This document shows positions 45,165 to 57,263 of a stretch of 64,000 nucleotides of DNA, one piece after another. Origin of the DNA: Adineta vaga (Eukaryota; Rotifera); NCBI GenBank assembly GCA_021613535.1, contig CP075493.1:1240001-1304000 (forward strand), written 5' to 3'. Every line of letters begins with the position of its first letter. Position 1 is the stretch's first letter. A program made the translations under genes and the position numbers. The notes below the pieces were generated by a model that did not search any database, was not told where the DNA came from, and worked only from the letters and a program-made list of their open reading frames with translations.

Positions 45165-46725
45165 TCGAATATCTATTTTCTTTTTTTTTCTTTCTTTCTT
45201 TGAAGTTATCAAGTAAATATATACATACTCATCATTGAAGGTTATTATATGAGTTGTTGTTTTTTTCTTTCTTTTCTGTTTTCTAATCAGGTAAAAATGG
45301 ATGATGATCAAACAAATATAAAACGACATCGAAAATATTTTATGATATCACAGATGTAGATGAACGCTTAGTAGTAAGATATACTGTTACTAAAGGAGAG
45401 GTTTTGCGTTCTTGTTGTGTTCTCATCTCATTTCATAATGAGACGAATGTTTTTCGTTTAGAAAGAGTTTATAACTATAGTAAAACGTTTCTTTTAATGA
45501 CATCGCTAAGATACGTTGTATAAGAGAAGAATAATATATGATATTTAATGTTTTGTTTTTGTAGTTCATTTTGTTGTCGGTTCTAAACATACATTTCTTC
45601 TTTACAATGGGAAAAGTTTTGTCTTCTGCTTCTGTTTATTCTTACTGGACAATTAGTTGCACAAGATACGCGATCATTTCAAATAGTTATAATGAATGTT
45701 TGACACATTTTATGTGCAAACACATAATTTCATTTACAAATTGATTTTTGCTTAACAAGGTTCTTTTAATTTTTTTCTTTTCATTTATAATTCGAATGAA
45801 GATATATTGTTAGAATGCATTACAAAATCGTTTTCCATAGGTGTCTTTATGATTTCTCCTTGATGTACAACGTCGTTAAGGAATTATATTTTATTTATCA
45901 TAAATTTACCATACAATCTTGTGAGACGAAATATTAATGTTCATATGACTCTTGTGATTTGATGATATAATCTATTTAACGAATTTACAAGCTATAGTTT
46001 GTAAGAGACACAGAGATGTTCACTGAAAATCAAGCTTTTGATCATTTTTATTCGAACTGATTTGTTTCTCTTTGTCCAGAAACATACATTTGAAAAGATA
46101 GAAGAGAATGGAACGTTTCAACCTCAAACGATTTATAAAGCTAGAAACCATGTATACTCTGCGACGGCAATAGCAAACATCATTGATGATAATAAACCCG
46201 ATATAATTGCTGCAAACAAAAAGTGCAGCTATTGTTAGTGTACTTATACATTGTTGAAATGTACTCAGGATTCTGTTACACATACTTTGAACGATAGAGA
46301 CGATCAATCATATTTATTTGACTAGATAATATTTAAGATATATTCTAAACTTTAATAGAATTATGACTTCCTTCTTTTTTTTGAGTCAGTACATATAGTT
46401 ATAGTATGTAGCAGAAGACCAATCGTACGAATTTTGTAGAAAAAAAACAACTACGTATAAAGCAATGAATATTTTGAATTCTTTTATGCGATATTTTATT
46501 AAAACAAAATCCGTTATTTCACAAATATACTAAAAAAAGCTTTTTTTTCGTTTTTCTTTTGTCGCAATAGAATGAAATTGTAAGTGAAAGATATGCTTTT
46601 GTTTCTTGTTCTTCATCGTTTTTTTCACCCTATCAAGATAACAGATGTTACCATTATAGAAAGTTATAACACGTACATTGTTTTCTTTTCTTTTCTTTTT
46701 CATTTGCTATCAAGTAAAAGAAGAT
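45103..46725. other. intergenic between SPMIP1-like and TMEM120 genes
   Basis: No gene supported. An open frame at 46038-46238 ends in CSYC but has no motif. The region is bracketed by the two copies of a 66-base repeat. Confidence 0.45.
46464..46530. repeat. 3'-flank repeat, copy 2
   Basis: Second copy of the 45099-45164 segment, 1.37 kb downstream and in the same orientation. It suggests a partial tandem duplication whose coding part has been lost. Confidence 0.55.
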
Positions 46726-48000
46726 ATGACGACCAACGATCAACAACCATCTAAGGAACGTATAAAACGACGTAAAAAATGTTCCACAATATCAAGCAGT
46801 GCATTTGATGCTGAAGCTCAAGATCTCATTCAACAATGGGAAGAATTATCAAATGAAATCAATACATTTGAACATGATCATCAAACATATTTAACTCAAT
46901 TAGAAAATGTTGAAAAACTTAAAAAAACTCATCGATTAGAATTTAATAAAATTGAAAAAAAAATTCAAAATCTTAATGAATCGATTGATGTTCATCAATC
47001 ATTAATTATTGTCGCAGATAATCATAAACAACAAGTGTCGAACAATTCCGATCTATTACGTATTCGTCGTGATAGTGAAAAGAAAAGAGAAACACCAGAA
47101 GAACGTCTTATGCGTTTAAGTACAATTCGTGAACATTTAATAAAACAACGTTCAGATTATTTAAGACGAATTCAATATACATTACCACAACCACCTGAAA
47201 GATATTTACGTATTATTCTTGGAAGTGAATTACCTGTATCAATTTTAGATAAATCCGAACAATGGAAATATAAAGAAAGTTACGAACGATTTAAATTACG
47301 TGTTACATTAATTATCATGATTCTATCGTTATTAATGACAACAATAATTCCAATTAATCGTGCATTTGATGCACTTTTTCATTTCTTACTTGTTTGGTAT
47401 TATTGTACATTAACAATTCGTGAATCAATTCTTGTTGTTAATGGTTCAAAAATACAATTTTGGTGGCGTTTACATCATTTCATATCAACAATAACGACAT
47501 GTATTATTTTAATTTGGCCATCAACAAAATCCTATAAAATCTTTCGACAACAACATTATGTTTTTAGTTTATATATTAGTTGTGTTCAAGTTCTTTTATA
47601 TTATTATCAACGAGGTCTTCTTTATCGTTTACGTGCATTAGGTGATTCCGATGAATTACAAATATCAATTGAAGGTTTTCAATCATGGATGTTACGTGGT
47701 CTTTCATTTCTCGCACCATTTCTAATTGGTGGATATTTATTTGAATTATACAATGCTTATGTTCTCTACAATATATCAATAAATCCAAACAATGAACCAA
47801 ATTCTGATTGGCAATTTATGTTGAAGATTCTTGCTGGATTATTTTTGATATTATTTTTAGGAAATATGATAACAATGTATATGGTAATTCGGCGTAAAAT
47901 TCGAGAACGTATTCCTGATATTCAATGGTTACAACATCGATATGAAAGTGTGAAAACATTATTAAATCGTGTTCGATCAGTTAAATCATTTCATAAATAA
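46726..48000 (+). CDS. TMEM120: TMEM120 family membrane protein (424 aa)
   Basis: Intronless ORF; the start is the ATG at 46726 because the longer frame begins at TTG. Residues 30-150 form a charged coiled coil, followed by the family block PPERYLRIILGSELPVSIL and six hydrophobic helices. Conserved stretches are HFLLVWYYCTLTIRESIL, SCVQVLLYYYQRGLLYRL and ALGDSDELQISIEGFQSWM. This is the full length and layout of TMEM120A/B (TACAN), proteins of the nuclear envelope and ER implicated in lipid metabolism and fat-cell differentiation, with a fold like fatty-acid elongases; a mechanosensing role has been debated. An acceptor-like TATCAAG lies 12 bases before the ATG. Confidence 0.93.
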   Translation: MTTNDQQPSKERIKRRKKCSTISSSAFDAEAQDLIQQWEELSNEINTFEHDHQTYLTQLENVEKLKKTHRLEFNKIEKKIQNLNESIDVHQSLIIVADNHKQQVSNNSDLLRIRRDSEKKRETPEERLMRLSTIREHLIKQRSDYLRRIQYTLPQPPERYLRIILGSELPVSILDKSEQWKYKESYERFKLRVTLIIMILSLLMTTIIPINRAFDALFHFLLVWYYCTLTIRESILVVNGSKIQFWWRLHHFISTITTCIILIWPSTKSYKIFRQQHYVFSLYISCVQVLLYYYQRGLLYRLRALGDSDELQISIEGFQSWMLRGLSFLAPFLIGGYLFELYNAYVLYNISINPNNEPNSDWQFMLKILAGLFLILFLGNMITMYMVIRRKIRERIPDIQWLQHRYESVKTLLNRVRSVKSFHK

Positions 48001-48360
48001 ATCAGAATATTCTTTTTTTTTCTATTTCCATATGATATCATTAGTTTTACAAATCAAATTTCATTCATTCAATATAAAGATAGTGATTCTACGCATATTT
48101 CAACATTATTTTTCTAATTACTTGCTCAAAATACAAAACCTTTGAGAATTTCCTACTCAAAAACCAACATTCGTCGTTGTATTCATTATTATATTGTTAA
48201 TTAAACAGTTGTATCAGTTTCTTTTTATCTATTTATAAATTCATTCTTCTTGTCTATGACCTTTCTCATTATTGACCTATGAGAGTATTTCCTTTTGTTT
48301 TGAAAAGTGCGCGGTAAATGTATCATCCAGTTGTATATATCACATCCGCCCAGATCGATA
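48001..48360. other. spacer, nothing recognised
   Basis: AT-rich TMEM120 3' flank passing into the GC-richer repeat at about 48340. Confidence 0.45.
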
Positions 48361-48403
48361 AATCCGATAGGATCTAACGTTTCCAAAAAGATCCTATCGG
48401 ATT
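48361..48403. repeat. perfect 14-base inverted repeat (hairpin)
   Basis: AATCCGATAGGATC (48361-48374) is exactly reverse-complemented at 48390-48403 around a 15-base loop. It sits at the left border of a GC-rich tract and may be the end of a mobile element. Confidence 0.8.
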
Positions 48404-48512
48404 CCTGGTAACGGATCTGTATTTTATTACGATCTTATGGCCACCTGTCGGATCCGTCGAAATCCGTTTATATAATGTCACGTAAAAGTTGTACTTCCTG
48501 CATCCTAGGACG

Positions 48513-48995
48513 ATGGTTCCTGGAAGCAGTATTGTGCTTATTTCTGGTGAAAACCTCCAGGATATCTATGTTTTCCGCGTTGGATATCATGGGAAAGTGC
48601 CTGGAATCCTGGTGAGGGAACCGATGATCGTAGCCGATGACAGAATTTGGTCACCGGAATACTGCTTCCATGAAATCTCCGGTAGGTCCTGGAACTGGAC
48701 GGTTCCTGACAGGATTGTGTTACCTAGAATTCATTTCTTTCACAACCGGACGCACAATTTTGAATACACATCCAAATATTTTCAATGGAAAAAGAATTAT
48801 CAGATTGGGATAAGGAGGTCAGAAGTATACTGGAATTATGTCAGTTCTCAAGTTTTTTGCTTTTTCCAACAGAGAGTCGAACTAGCCAAGCAAAAAAAGA
48901 ATTCTAACCAAAATCTGGATGGTTTAGTAGAGGAATTAAATGTGTTCAAGAATTACATTGCAATTGTTGACAAGAAGATAAATAAGAAGAAATGA
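48513..48995 (+). CDS. orphan ORF in GC-rich tract (160 aa), possibly element-derived
   Basis: An uninterrupted frame from ATG 48513. The first 70 residues are encoded by unusually GC-rich sequence rich in CCTGG and CCGG words (48400-48740), with GGAACCG and CGGTTCC in inverted orientation; the last 60 residues are AT-rich and form a Lys/Glu/Asn coiled coil. I recognise no family. It could be a chance frame across a repeat, a fragment of a transposon protein or a young gene. Confidence 0.35.
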   Translation: MVPGSSIVLISGENLQDIYVFRVGYHGKVPGILVREPMIVADDRIWSPEYCFHEISGRSWNWTVPDRIVLPRIHFFHNRTHNFEYTSKYFQWKKNYQIGIRRSEVYWNYVSSQVFCFFQQRVELAKQKKNSNQNLDGLVEELNVFKNYIAIVDKKINKKK

Positions 48996-49513
48996 AACTT
49001 TAAATTTCATATATATATATTTTTCTTTCGATTTAGATATGTTGTTAAAACAAATGGAAAGTGAGAAAGAAAACTACAGAAATCCAACAACATAGGCTCA
49101 TCTCGAAGATGATATATATTATCATTTTTTTTGTATGTTGCTTGTCATGCTGGCCATTGGTTTCTTTTCTCTCTGTCGTTTGTTGTGCTCTCAACTGCTA
49201 CGATTGTTAATGAGATTATCGATGAAAATTGACAGTAAATGAGAAGAAAATTTTTAGCAAATGCCGGAAATTTTTACAGATATATCGGAAAAGTAAGATG
49301 AAATAGATCTTCATGTCTGGATATCGACAAGTTTCCATCTCAAAACTGCTTACCAGATAATAGCTTTATCAACGAGGTCTTCTCTACGACACGTTCATTT
49401 TATCAAAAGAATCACTCATGTAAAGTATTTTCATAAATAAAACTTTTATTTTTATTTTCTCATTTTCAAAAACAATATCACCGAATACATCATAAATCAA
49501 CTTTCTTTTCCGT
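48996..49513. other. spacer, nothing recognised
   Basis: AT-rich 3' flank of the phosphatase gene. Confidence 0.4.
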
Positions 49514-52500
49514 TTATTTATTGATAAATGATCGATTTTTTTCTGAAGTATTCATATAAACAGAATTTTCAACTGCATGATTTGATGCTGTACCAAAAGA
49601 TAAATATTCTTGTGCATAATCAATCATCGATACAAATAAATTTTCATATTGATTCTAAAAAAAAACTTTATTTATTGAAATATTTGATATAAAATCTAAA
49701 TTACTTGATCAATGAATTCTTTTCTATTCGCACGTATCAAACGAACAATTTTGAACGGATCAATTATTTGTTCTGTTAGCATTTTATCAATAGAATTACA
49801 TAAAGCAACAAAATAACCCGACCATGTTACACCATTTCTTTAACGAAAACAAATCTCTTTATAAACGGAAAAACGAAAACATATTTTGACTTACAAACAT
49901 TGTAAAATAACATTTTGTTCAGTACGTGTTCTCATTTCTTTGAGAAAACGTTTTACAATCGGTAATAAACGTGTCGTACTTTTCACTTCAAATTGACGAA
50001 TTGTTCTGGTTTGATCACTTGTCTAAACAAATTGACGAATTTCGAAATAAATCAAATTTTATGAAAATAACTTACCGATGCACTTTTACTTGTATATTTT
50101 ATTTGAAGTATTCTTTCAATGAGATAATCATCTTCTTTTTGTGAAATTAACAAAATTTCGAACGGTCCAAATGTGATAGTTTGAGACACAGAAGATGGCC
50201 AATAGGGAATATTGTTCTATAACAAGAAGATTTATGAAATCAAAATGAAATGTTTAGTTGATACTTACTGAATCATGCGGTATTGTTTCTATGAGCATAA
50301 TTATTGAAATATTATGATCATAAATAAGACGACAAAAATCGATTAAAGTTCGTGGTAATGGATATTGTGTGACAATATACATAGATGTTTGACGATATGA
50401 CTAAAAGATTGCCATTTATACAAAAGATTTAAGATTTGAATTCTATTTACATTTACAAATACTGCATTAATATAATCAGTTGTTTTTTCAACTTGTGTCA
50501 TTAAATAAGGTCGATGATTATCAGCTAAATAGACGAAAAGAAATGATTTAAAACAATTCAAAAACAAAAACTCATTACCAGCAAGTATAGTTTCTACACG
50601 ATTTTTTTCAACATTTACTGGATCAAGTGCCGCATGATATGAAAATTCTACTGTTAATTGCAATTGTTCTAATAACTATTTTTTTTAACAAAATCAAATT
50701 ATTTATCAAGTTATATTCATTCATTATCTTACTCTATATTGATCTTTAATATCCATATGAACTTTTCTTGTTGCCATAAATTCTTGTGATGATATCCATG
50801 TATTCATTGTTAAGATGCCTTCAATTAATGTTCGATATAAAAATACATATTGACCGACTGTTTGAATCATATAAACACGATTTTGTCTAAGAAAGAAATC
50901 ATTTCAATGTAAAATTCTTGAAATTAATTCTTCTTCTTACCTCATTCGATGAGTAAACTCAAGTATATCGATCGTATCCACAGATGTAGACATTTCAAGT
51001 AAAGCATCTAGCGCAATAAATGTTCCCGATCGACCAACACCCGCACTAAAAAAGATTTGTTGTTTTTATTTATAGAGAAATCAATATATCTGAATTTTTA
51101 CCTGCAATGAACTAGAATTGGTGTTGTTGATATCTTATAATCACTACGAAATCGTTGTCGAAATTCAAGTAATGGTGTAGGTAATGATAAAAAATCATGA
51201 TCTAAATCATTATTGATTTTGAAGAAAACTCGTCAGATATTTCAAGTAACTTACCTGGCCAAGATAAGAAATGAAATTGTTTAATCGTTAAAACTTCGGA
51301 TGACTAAAATAAATCCATTGAACATGATCTAATTACGCGAATCATCTTACTTCAATTGGATTTGATAAACTAAATCGACGTATTGTATAATACATATATT
51401 TCTCTTCATTTTCAATACGAATTATAAAATTATTAATTTGTTTTTCACCTTCATCAGGCCAATATTGTAAACATTTATGCTGAGAACAAAAAAAAAGAAT
51501 TAATCAATGAAAAGCCATATGTCTTACTTTTCCATCTTCGAATAATCTTGTTAGCATTACTATTGATTGTATACGAAATTGCCAAATCATTCGAATAAAA
51601 TCATACAATGTTGTATCCGTCGGCGCTAAATGAGAGATGAAGTCTTTTTCTTTTCATGATTTAAATAAATAAATAAATAAACCTTGAGATGCTATATAAA
51701 CTTTCTTTGTTCTATATCCATCGATATACGATGCATTGATATAATCACTTGTTGAATCATGTGGTAATGTTCGAAGAATAACTCGAGAATGATCGTCTAA
51801 ATAAATTGAATGATGAATTGCGAGTTTCTTTATTTTGACAATTTGTCTACAAACATGGTTCGATACAATTGAATCGATTTTTCATTTTATTTTCCGGACG
51901 AAGAGCTACTGTTTTTGGATGAAGTGATTCTATTGGTAATTTCTAATAGAAAATTCAATAGAAGATATTTTGTTTTTCTTTCGGAAATTTATACTTCGAA
52001 TTCTTGACGAATTTGTTGTTCGGGGAAACGATCTGGATTAATCCATGATTTTAATTCTGATAATGTCACAGGATTTCGTAAAAGATTAGTATCAAAATTA
52101 TCCGTTATAGTTTGATCTGAATAAAATGAGAAAGGTTTTTTTTGTAAAATTTTCTTCCAACGAAAGACTATTTACTTGATTCATTTTCGGAAATTTCATT
52201 AAGAAATAAAGTTGGCATTTTTGATGATGGATGTTTGCGTTTTTTTGGTACGATCATTTTTTTAAAACGTTTCCATAATGGTATTTTATGTGCTGGAGAT
52301 GGTTGTGTTATATTCAACGTATTTTTCGTTGGTGATGTTGTTATCGGAATTCTTAATGACATAACGGATTGAGGTGAATCCGTTGAATAATTTATTTCAG
52401 TCATTTTCTTTATTGGTGATAATGATAAGGTTGAATTTTGTTGATAAAGTTCATGATGAGATTTAGCATGATATAATTTATTTGTTTTTAATTGTAATTG

Positions 52501-52863
52501 AGAAATTGATTGATCTTCATCATGTATTTGTAAACTATGATAAGTATTTGTTAACGATGGATTTGATGTATATTGTGGTCCTGTAGAAGAATTCATGTGT
52601 GAAGTTATACGTTCAGATGGAAGAATAATTGGTGGATAATGATGTTCATTATGTCGACGTCGAGAAGGTCTTCTGATCTTTTTATTGAAAGAAAATATTT
52701 AATGAAGAAAATACATAATAAATGTTACTTGATTATCGATACTAGTACAACTGGTCAATGAGAGATGAGGATAACGTTTACTGTGTTCTTGTGTCTGTCG
52801 TTCTCTTTCTTCTTTATCGTTGTTGTTGTCGTCGTCGTCGTCGTCTTCAATTTTTTTCTCCAT
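49514..52863 (-). CDS. tandem-domain protein tyrosine phosphatase, second domain degenerate (813 aa)
   Basis: Eighteen exons in transcript order: 52863-52729, 52677-52176, 52116-51995, 51942-51855, 51796-51683, 51625-51528, 51479-51351, 51303-51255, 51201-51102, 51045-50941, 50886-50733, 50675-50579, 50524-50451, 50400-50269, 50216-50076, 50022-49895, 49837-49705, 49654-49514; all in phase, 814 codons. After an acidic start and a 200-residue Ser/Pro-rich stretch, domain 1 has [22 protein letters not shown], the WPD loop (Trp411-Asp413), [10 protein letters not shown] with Cys445 and Arg451, and a Q loop, so it should dephosphorylate phosphotyrosine. Domain 2 keeps the fold ([10 protein letters not shown]) but its loop is QCLNGVTWSG: His, the P-loop and Arg are changed, so it is probably regulatory. 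No signal peptide or membrane helix is seen, unlike receptor-type relatives; upstream exons could have been missed. Confidence 0.9.
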
Positions 52864-54383
52864 GATATGTACGGATTAATTCTGTCGCCTCCACATTCAC
52901 ATAGACATAAACAAGCAATAGAAAAAGTCAAATCGGACAAAAGTTCAATTTTATCGTTATTATTCGTCCTCGAACAATAACAAATAGAAAAACATGCGTC
53001 TCGCTTTCGAGAAATATTTAGAAATTCATACGACGTAAAAGTTAAATAGAAAAAGAAAAAAATGCTTTGTCTGAAATAATATCCTGATTATACATAAAGA
53101 GACCTTGTGTCAGAAAAAATCAATGAAACAAAATGGATTTTTACTCAAAATATTATTTCGACGTTTAGGATTCTTTTTCTTTTTCGTTTCTTGAATAAAT
53201 CTATATTTATAAATATACATTTACATTTCATTGATTTTTTTAATCTCTTCTCTTTCGCGTTTTTCTCTCTCGTTCGATGCATTGATTTGTATAGGAATAA
53301 AAGAACGAAGAAAGAAAGAAAGAAAAAAAAACTCCGCGATCTATTACGAAACTCATTTTGTAAGTTAGATAAACAAATGTAGATTTTTATCAAAATAAAG
53401 AAATAGTTTAAAAAATTAACCAGAAGACTTTCGATCGATAATATACATCAATAGACATGAATGAAGAGAAAAGTGATGTACTTCTTTATTCAAATCAAAC
53501 TGTAAATTATGATTGAAATGTTCGATTATCATGTAATGCTGCTTTTGTGATTTTGAGTCTCATGAATACAACCTTCATTCGCTTAAGTCAAAGAGATATT
53601 TCTTTAATTGATATGTGTTGCTTTAACTATCTTAATACTAATGACTATTTTTTTTCTACACGAATAATTTCATTAGAAAAACAAGAAACATAACAACTAC
53701 AGACATATAGAAATAATTATATGAATAATAATAAACATGAAGATCAAGACAATCAAATGAGGTCTCGTCTTCGATCTTTACATATTTTGTTTTCACAGTA
53801 GATTCCTGATTAAAAACGATTTTGATGAGTAGTGTCACATATCTCACGTTTCGGAGACGAGGGTGTGTCTCCAAATGTTGATTCAAATGATTTGTATATA
53901 TACTTTTTAAGCAATGATAATAGAAAGTAATTCATTGATCTCTGCATCTTTCAATCAAACATTTCTTCATCATTTATCGTTTCAATCTGATGATATTGTT
54001 TGCATTCCTAGTAGAAATCAAAAATGATTTTTTCCTTGACGTCATCAGTATGAAGAATATTCTTCAAAAATGTATCATGTGAAAGAAATATGTCTGATTA
54101 AACAAAAATAATTATCATTGTATATTTCTTTTTCTAATATAGGTTTTTCAGTGTAGAGAAAATTAGTTCATATCATAAACAATTTATGATATTCTTCAGT
54201 GAAATGAAAACATTAAATTACTTTTCAAAATGGAAATGAAAACTTTAGATCTAGTCTTGAATATTTCTCAGTTGATTATAAAGACACTTTTATAATAGAA
54301 CGTCTTTCATTATGTGTTGTTTTTTTTTCTTAACTGATCGAATAAAAGTGTTTTTACTTTAGATTGATAACGTTTTTCTATTT
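52864..54383. other. intergenic, no supported gene
   Basis: AT-rich, between divergent starts of the phosphatase and the next membrane protein. Open frames at 53107-53393 and 53656-53886 have no motif. An acceptor-like TTTACTTTAG ends about 22 bases before the ATG at 54384. Confidence 0.5.
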
Positions 54384-55950
54384 ATGGATTGTTCAACTGA
54401 CAGTACTGAAATTCCTACAATAACGATCGACAAACCGTAAGAATAAAATTAACAATATTTTTTAGTTTATATCAAATTTATTTTGTTATTTTTAGGAAAA
54501 AAAATGTTTCGCAAAAGAAGATTTTTTTTCTTGTTATGGGAACTGTTGCATGTGCAGTTATGATAATACTAGCTATTGTTTTATATCTTGTTATATCTCG
54601 TAAAGATGCAATTCCATTAGCAAATAACTTATCAATACGAACATCAACATCTGGTATGTTCGAATCATTTTCATTGAGATCTTTAAGACAAATACAAATT
54701 CATAAGTTTTAAAAATAAACAAAATAGAAAAAAAAACGTTTCTAATCCTTGATTTTTCTATTATAGCATCTCTTCTAAATTCTTCAGTAGAAGGTATTCT
54801 AACATATTATCCTGGTACATTGACCAATACTAGTTATAAGTATGTGCAATTATCATATGTATATCGATATTATTATGAAGCAATCCAAGTCACTGTATCG
54901 ATTTCCGGCGTCTACACATTTACAGATTTGGGTACGATGGATAGTTATGGTTATTTATACAAAAATGATCCACAACCAATAGATACATGTGGAAATCTTC
55001 TTATTGAAAATGATGATATGAATGAGGATAGTACACAATTTCAAATTCAATATACATTGCAATCAGATATGGTCTACATTTTAATTGTATCTACATATGA
55101 TGCTGAAACCTTTGGCGAATTTCGTATCAGGGCAATGGGTCCAGACATTGTCGACTTTCACCGTATTAATGATGATTATGGACCACTTGGTAAGTATGCT
55201 AATAGAATGTTTATTCTTACGAGAAAAATCGATAAAGAATTAGAATTACATAAATCAACTGAGAGTCGACTGTGCACTAGTCAGTCAGATAGATGGGCAA
55301 GTAACTAGAAGAGGTTGCTTGCAAATGAGGCAATTCTATGTGATATTTTTTAAACACAGTATTTGAATATTATAATAATATATATTTATTCTATTTTAGC
55401 TTCAGATTCATTATCACTTCTTAGTAATAATGAAGTAGTCTATGGAGTATTTAACACAATTGCGGGTAATGACAATATTGCAGCTACAGCTGGTTCGGGT
55501 ATTGGAAAATATCCATCAGCTGAATCACCAAGTAATGCATGTGATAATTATCAAACAACAAAATATTTAAGTTTTGGTCCATGTACTGGGCAAACTCTTG
55601 ATGGATCGTGTGGTTTAAATACTGGTTTCTATTTAACATTAACACGCGGTTTATCAACAATGTTTGGAGTACAATTTTGTACAGCTAATGATTGGCAACA
55701 ACGTGATCCCTCTCGAATAACAATAGAAGGAAGCAATGAATCTGGTGACGATCTTATTCGTGGTTCAAGTTGGAATTTGATTTATAATGGAACTACCGGA
55801 TTTTCTTCATATCGTGAAAGACAAACATGTTATTCCATACAATACTTTTGTAATTCAATTCCTTATACAAGTTATCGAGTTCTTATTACAGCTAAATTTG
55901 AAAGCTCGAATTCTGTTCAATATTCTGAAGTCAAATTCTATGGGAAATGA
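54384..55950 (+). CDS. type II membrane protein with beta-rich extracellular region (394 aa)
   Basis: Exons 54384-54436, 54496-54653, 54767-55189 and 55400-55950; in phase, 395 codons. A 26-residue cytoplasmic start is followed by one transmembrane helix (about residues 27-50) and an outer part of 340 residues. The outer part has a first beta-rich domain with strands such as YTFTDLGTMDSYGYLY, like bacterial-type pre-peptidase C-terminal domains. A second Cys-containing domain ends in YRVLITAKFESSNSVQYSEV, reminiscent of a discoidin (F5/8 C)-like fold that binds sugars or lipids. Several NxS/T sequons support an extracellular position. The domain calls are from pattern only; the exact family is not recognised. 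Confidence 0.72.
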
Positions 55951-57263
55951 TATATATATAACCATTTAACAACTTCAAAACTCATTACAATAAAAATTGC
56001 TTATTTAATTTACCAATTTTTGATGCTTGTTATATTCTATATATTCATTTATATCGCAGCTAATAAATATTTCTTTCAAATAAAATTATTTTTAAACATT
56101 TTATTTTTTTGAACAAATAGAAATTCAATTGATAATTATATATATTCAAAGCGAACGTTTGACAGGTACAACTCAAATGGCAAATACAAATTGAAAATAA
56201 TTGTTACCTCAGATTCTCATGTGTATTCAAAATGAAATCGTCTTTTAATAATGAGAGATTTTTTATTCACTTCTATCTATCCGCATATATTTTAGTGTAG
56301 CGCTGACCATAAAGTGAACATTAGAAATCATATATTTTTCTTTTTTTGTCATCTTGATAGGAAATGAAGTGTTACCCTCGATATAGACAGATGAAGGGAA
56401 ATGATTCTATTGATTGACATGTATATGTTTTTGTTTCTCACAAATGAAATTATTTTTTCGATCTCAAAAACTGCATTCCTACGATTTTATTTCAGTTGAC
56501 TTGACTTATGAAATATAGATTTCTACTTTCATATTAACATCTATCAAGATCAAGTCATTTACTTGAAATCCTTTTTTTAAAGGGTAATCTTTTTTGGATA
56601 GAACAACAAGAATGGTACTGATGAATAGTAACAGTTATTCACCAGACACTAACTTTGCTATCTCTCTGTCCTTTCGAGATGCGGCCATACTTCTAAAGAA
56701 AAGATAGGCATTCGCACAATTCGTCTTATGGTTTTTCTTTTCGTATAAGAACCATATTACATTATGTTTTAAATTTTGACTATCTTGAAAACAATGTATT
56801 TGCATTTTTGTTATGTATCAACTTGATTCTTTCGTAGATTAGCTATAGTTACTCAAGAATAATACTCTTTGTTTACGTCAATTGGTATACCTCATAAGTA
56901 CAATACCTTAAAATTCGAATTTTAAAACAACAAAATATATCATGTTCCTTTGAAAACAAATGAATCTTCAAGCGAACGAACAAAAAGAAAAATTCAATGA
57001 TCAATCTGTCTATAATTTTTCTAGTAGTTATAATTTGACGATCGAGCAAACTTTCGCACATATAAATCATCAATATGAAAAGTATAAACTTTGATTTATT
57101 CTGTATAGTCAATCATTCCAATCGAAATATGTTTCAAATTTTGACTTTTCCTATATTATAAATAAAAACAAAGATTTATCATAACTTAGAAATGAAATGA
57201 AAACCATATTTCATTTTTTCAAAAATTTCAGTAGAAAATTTGTATATACAAAAAAAAAGATCA
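55951..57263. other. intergenic between convergent genes, no supported gene
   Basis: AT-rich, with an AATAAA at 55989-55994 for the membrane protein transcript. A minus-strand frame at 57112-56873 shows no motif. Confidence 0.5.
55989..55994 (+). other. polyadenylation signal AATAAA
   Basis: Thirty-nine bases after the stop of the type II membrane protein gene, a normal distance for a short rotifer 3' UTR. Confidence 0.5.

Noticed and set aside
46038-46238. 66-codon open frame upstream of TMEM120
   Set aside because: Coding-like codons in part, but no motif, no splice partner and an overlapping frame on the other strand; insufficient evidence.
52755-52980. Open frames on both strands at the phosphatase start, one with a poly-Thr run
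   Set aside because: Shadow frames of the poly-Asp exon of the phosphatase, whose frame is fixed by splicing into 52677.
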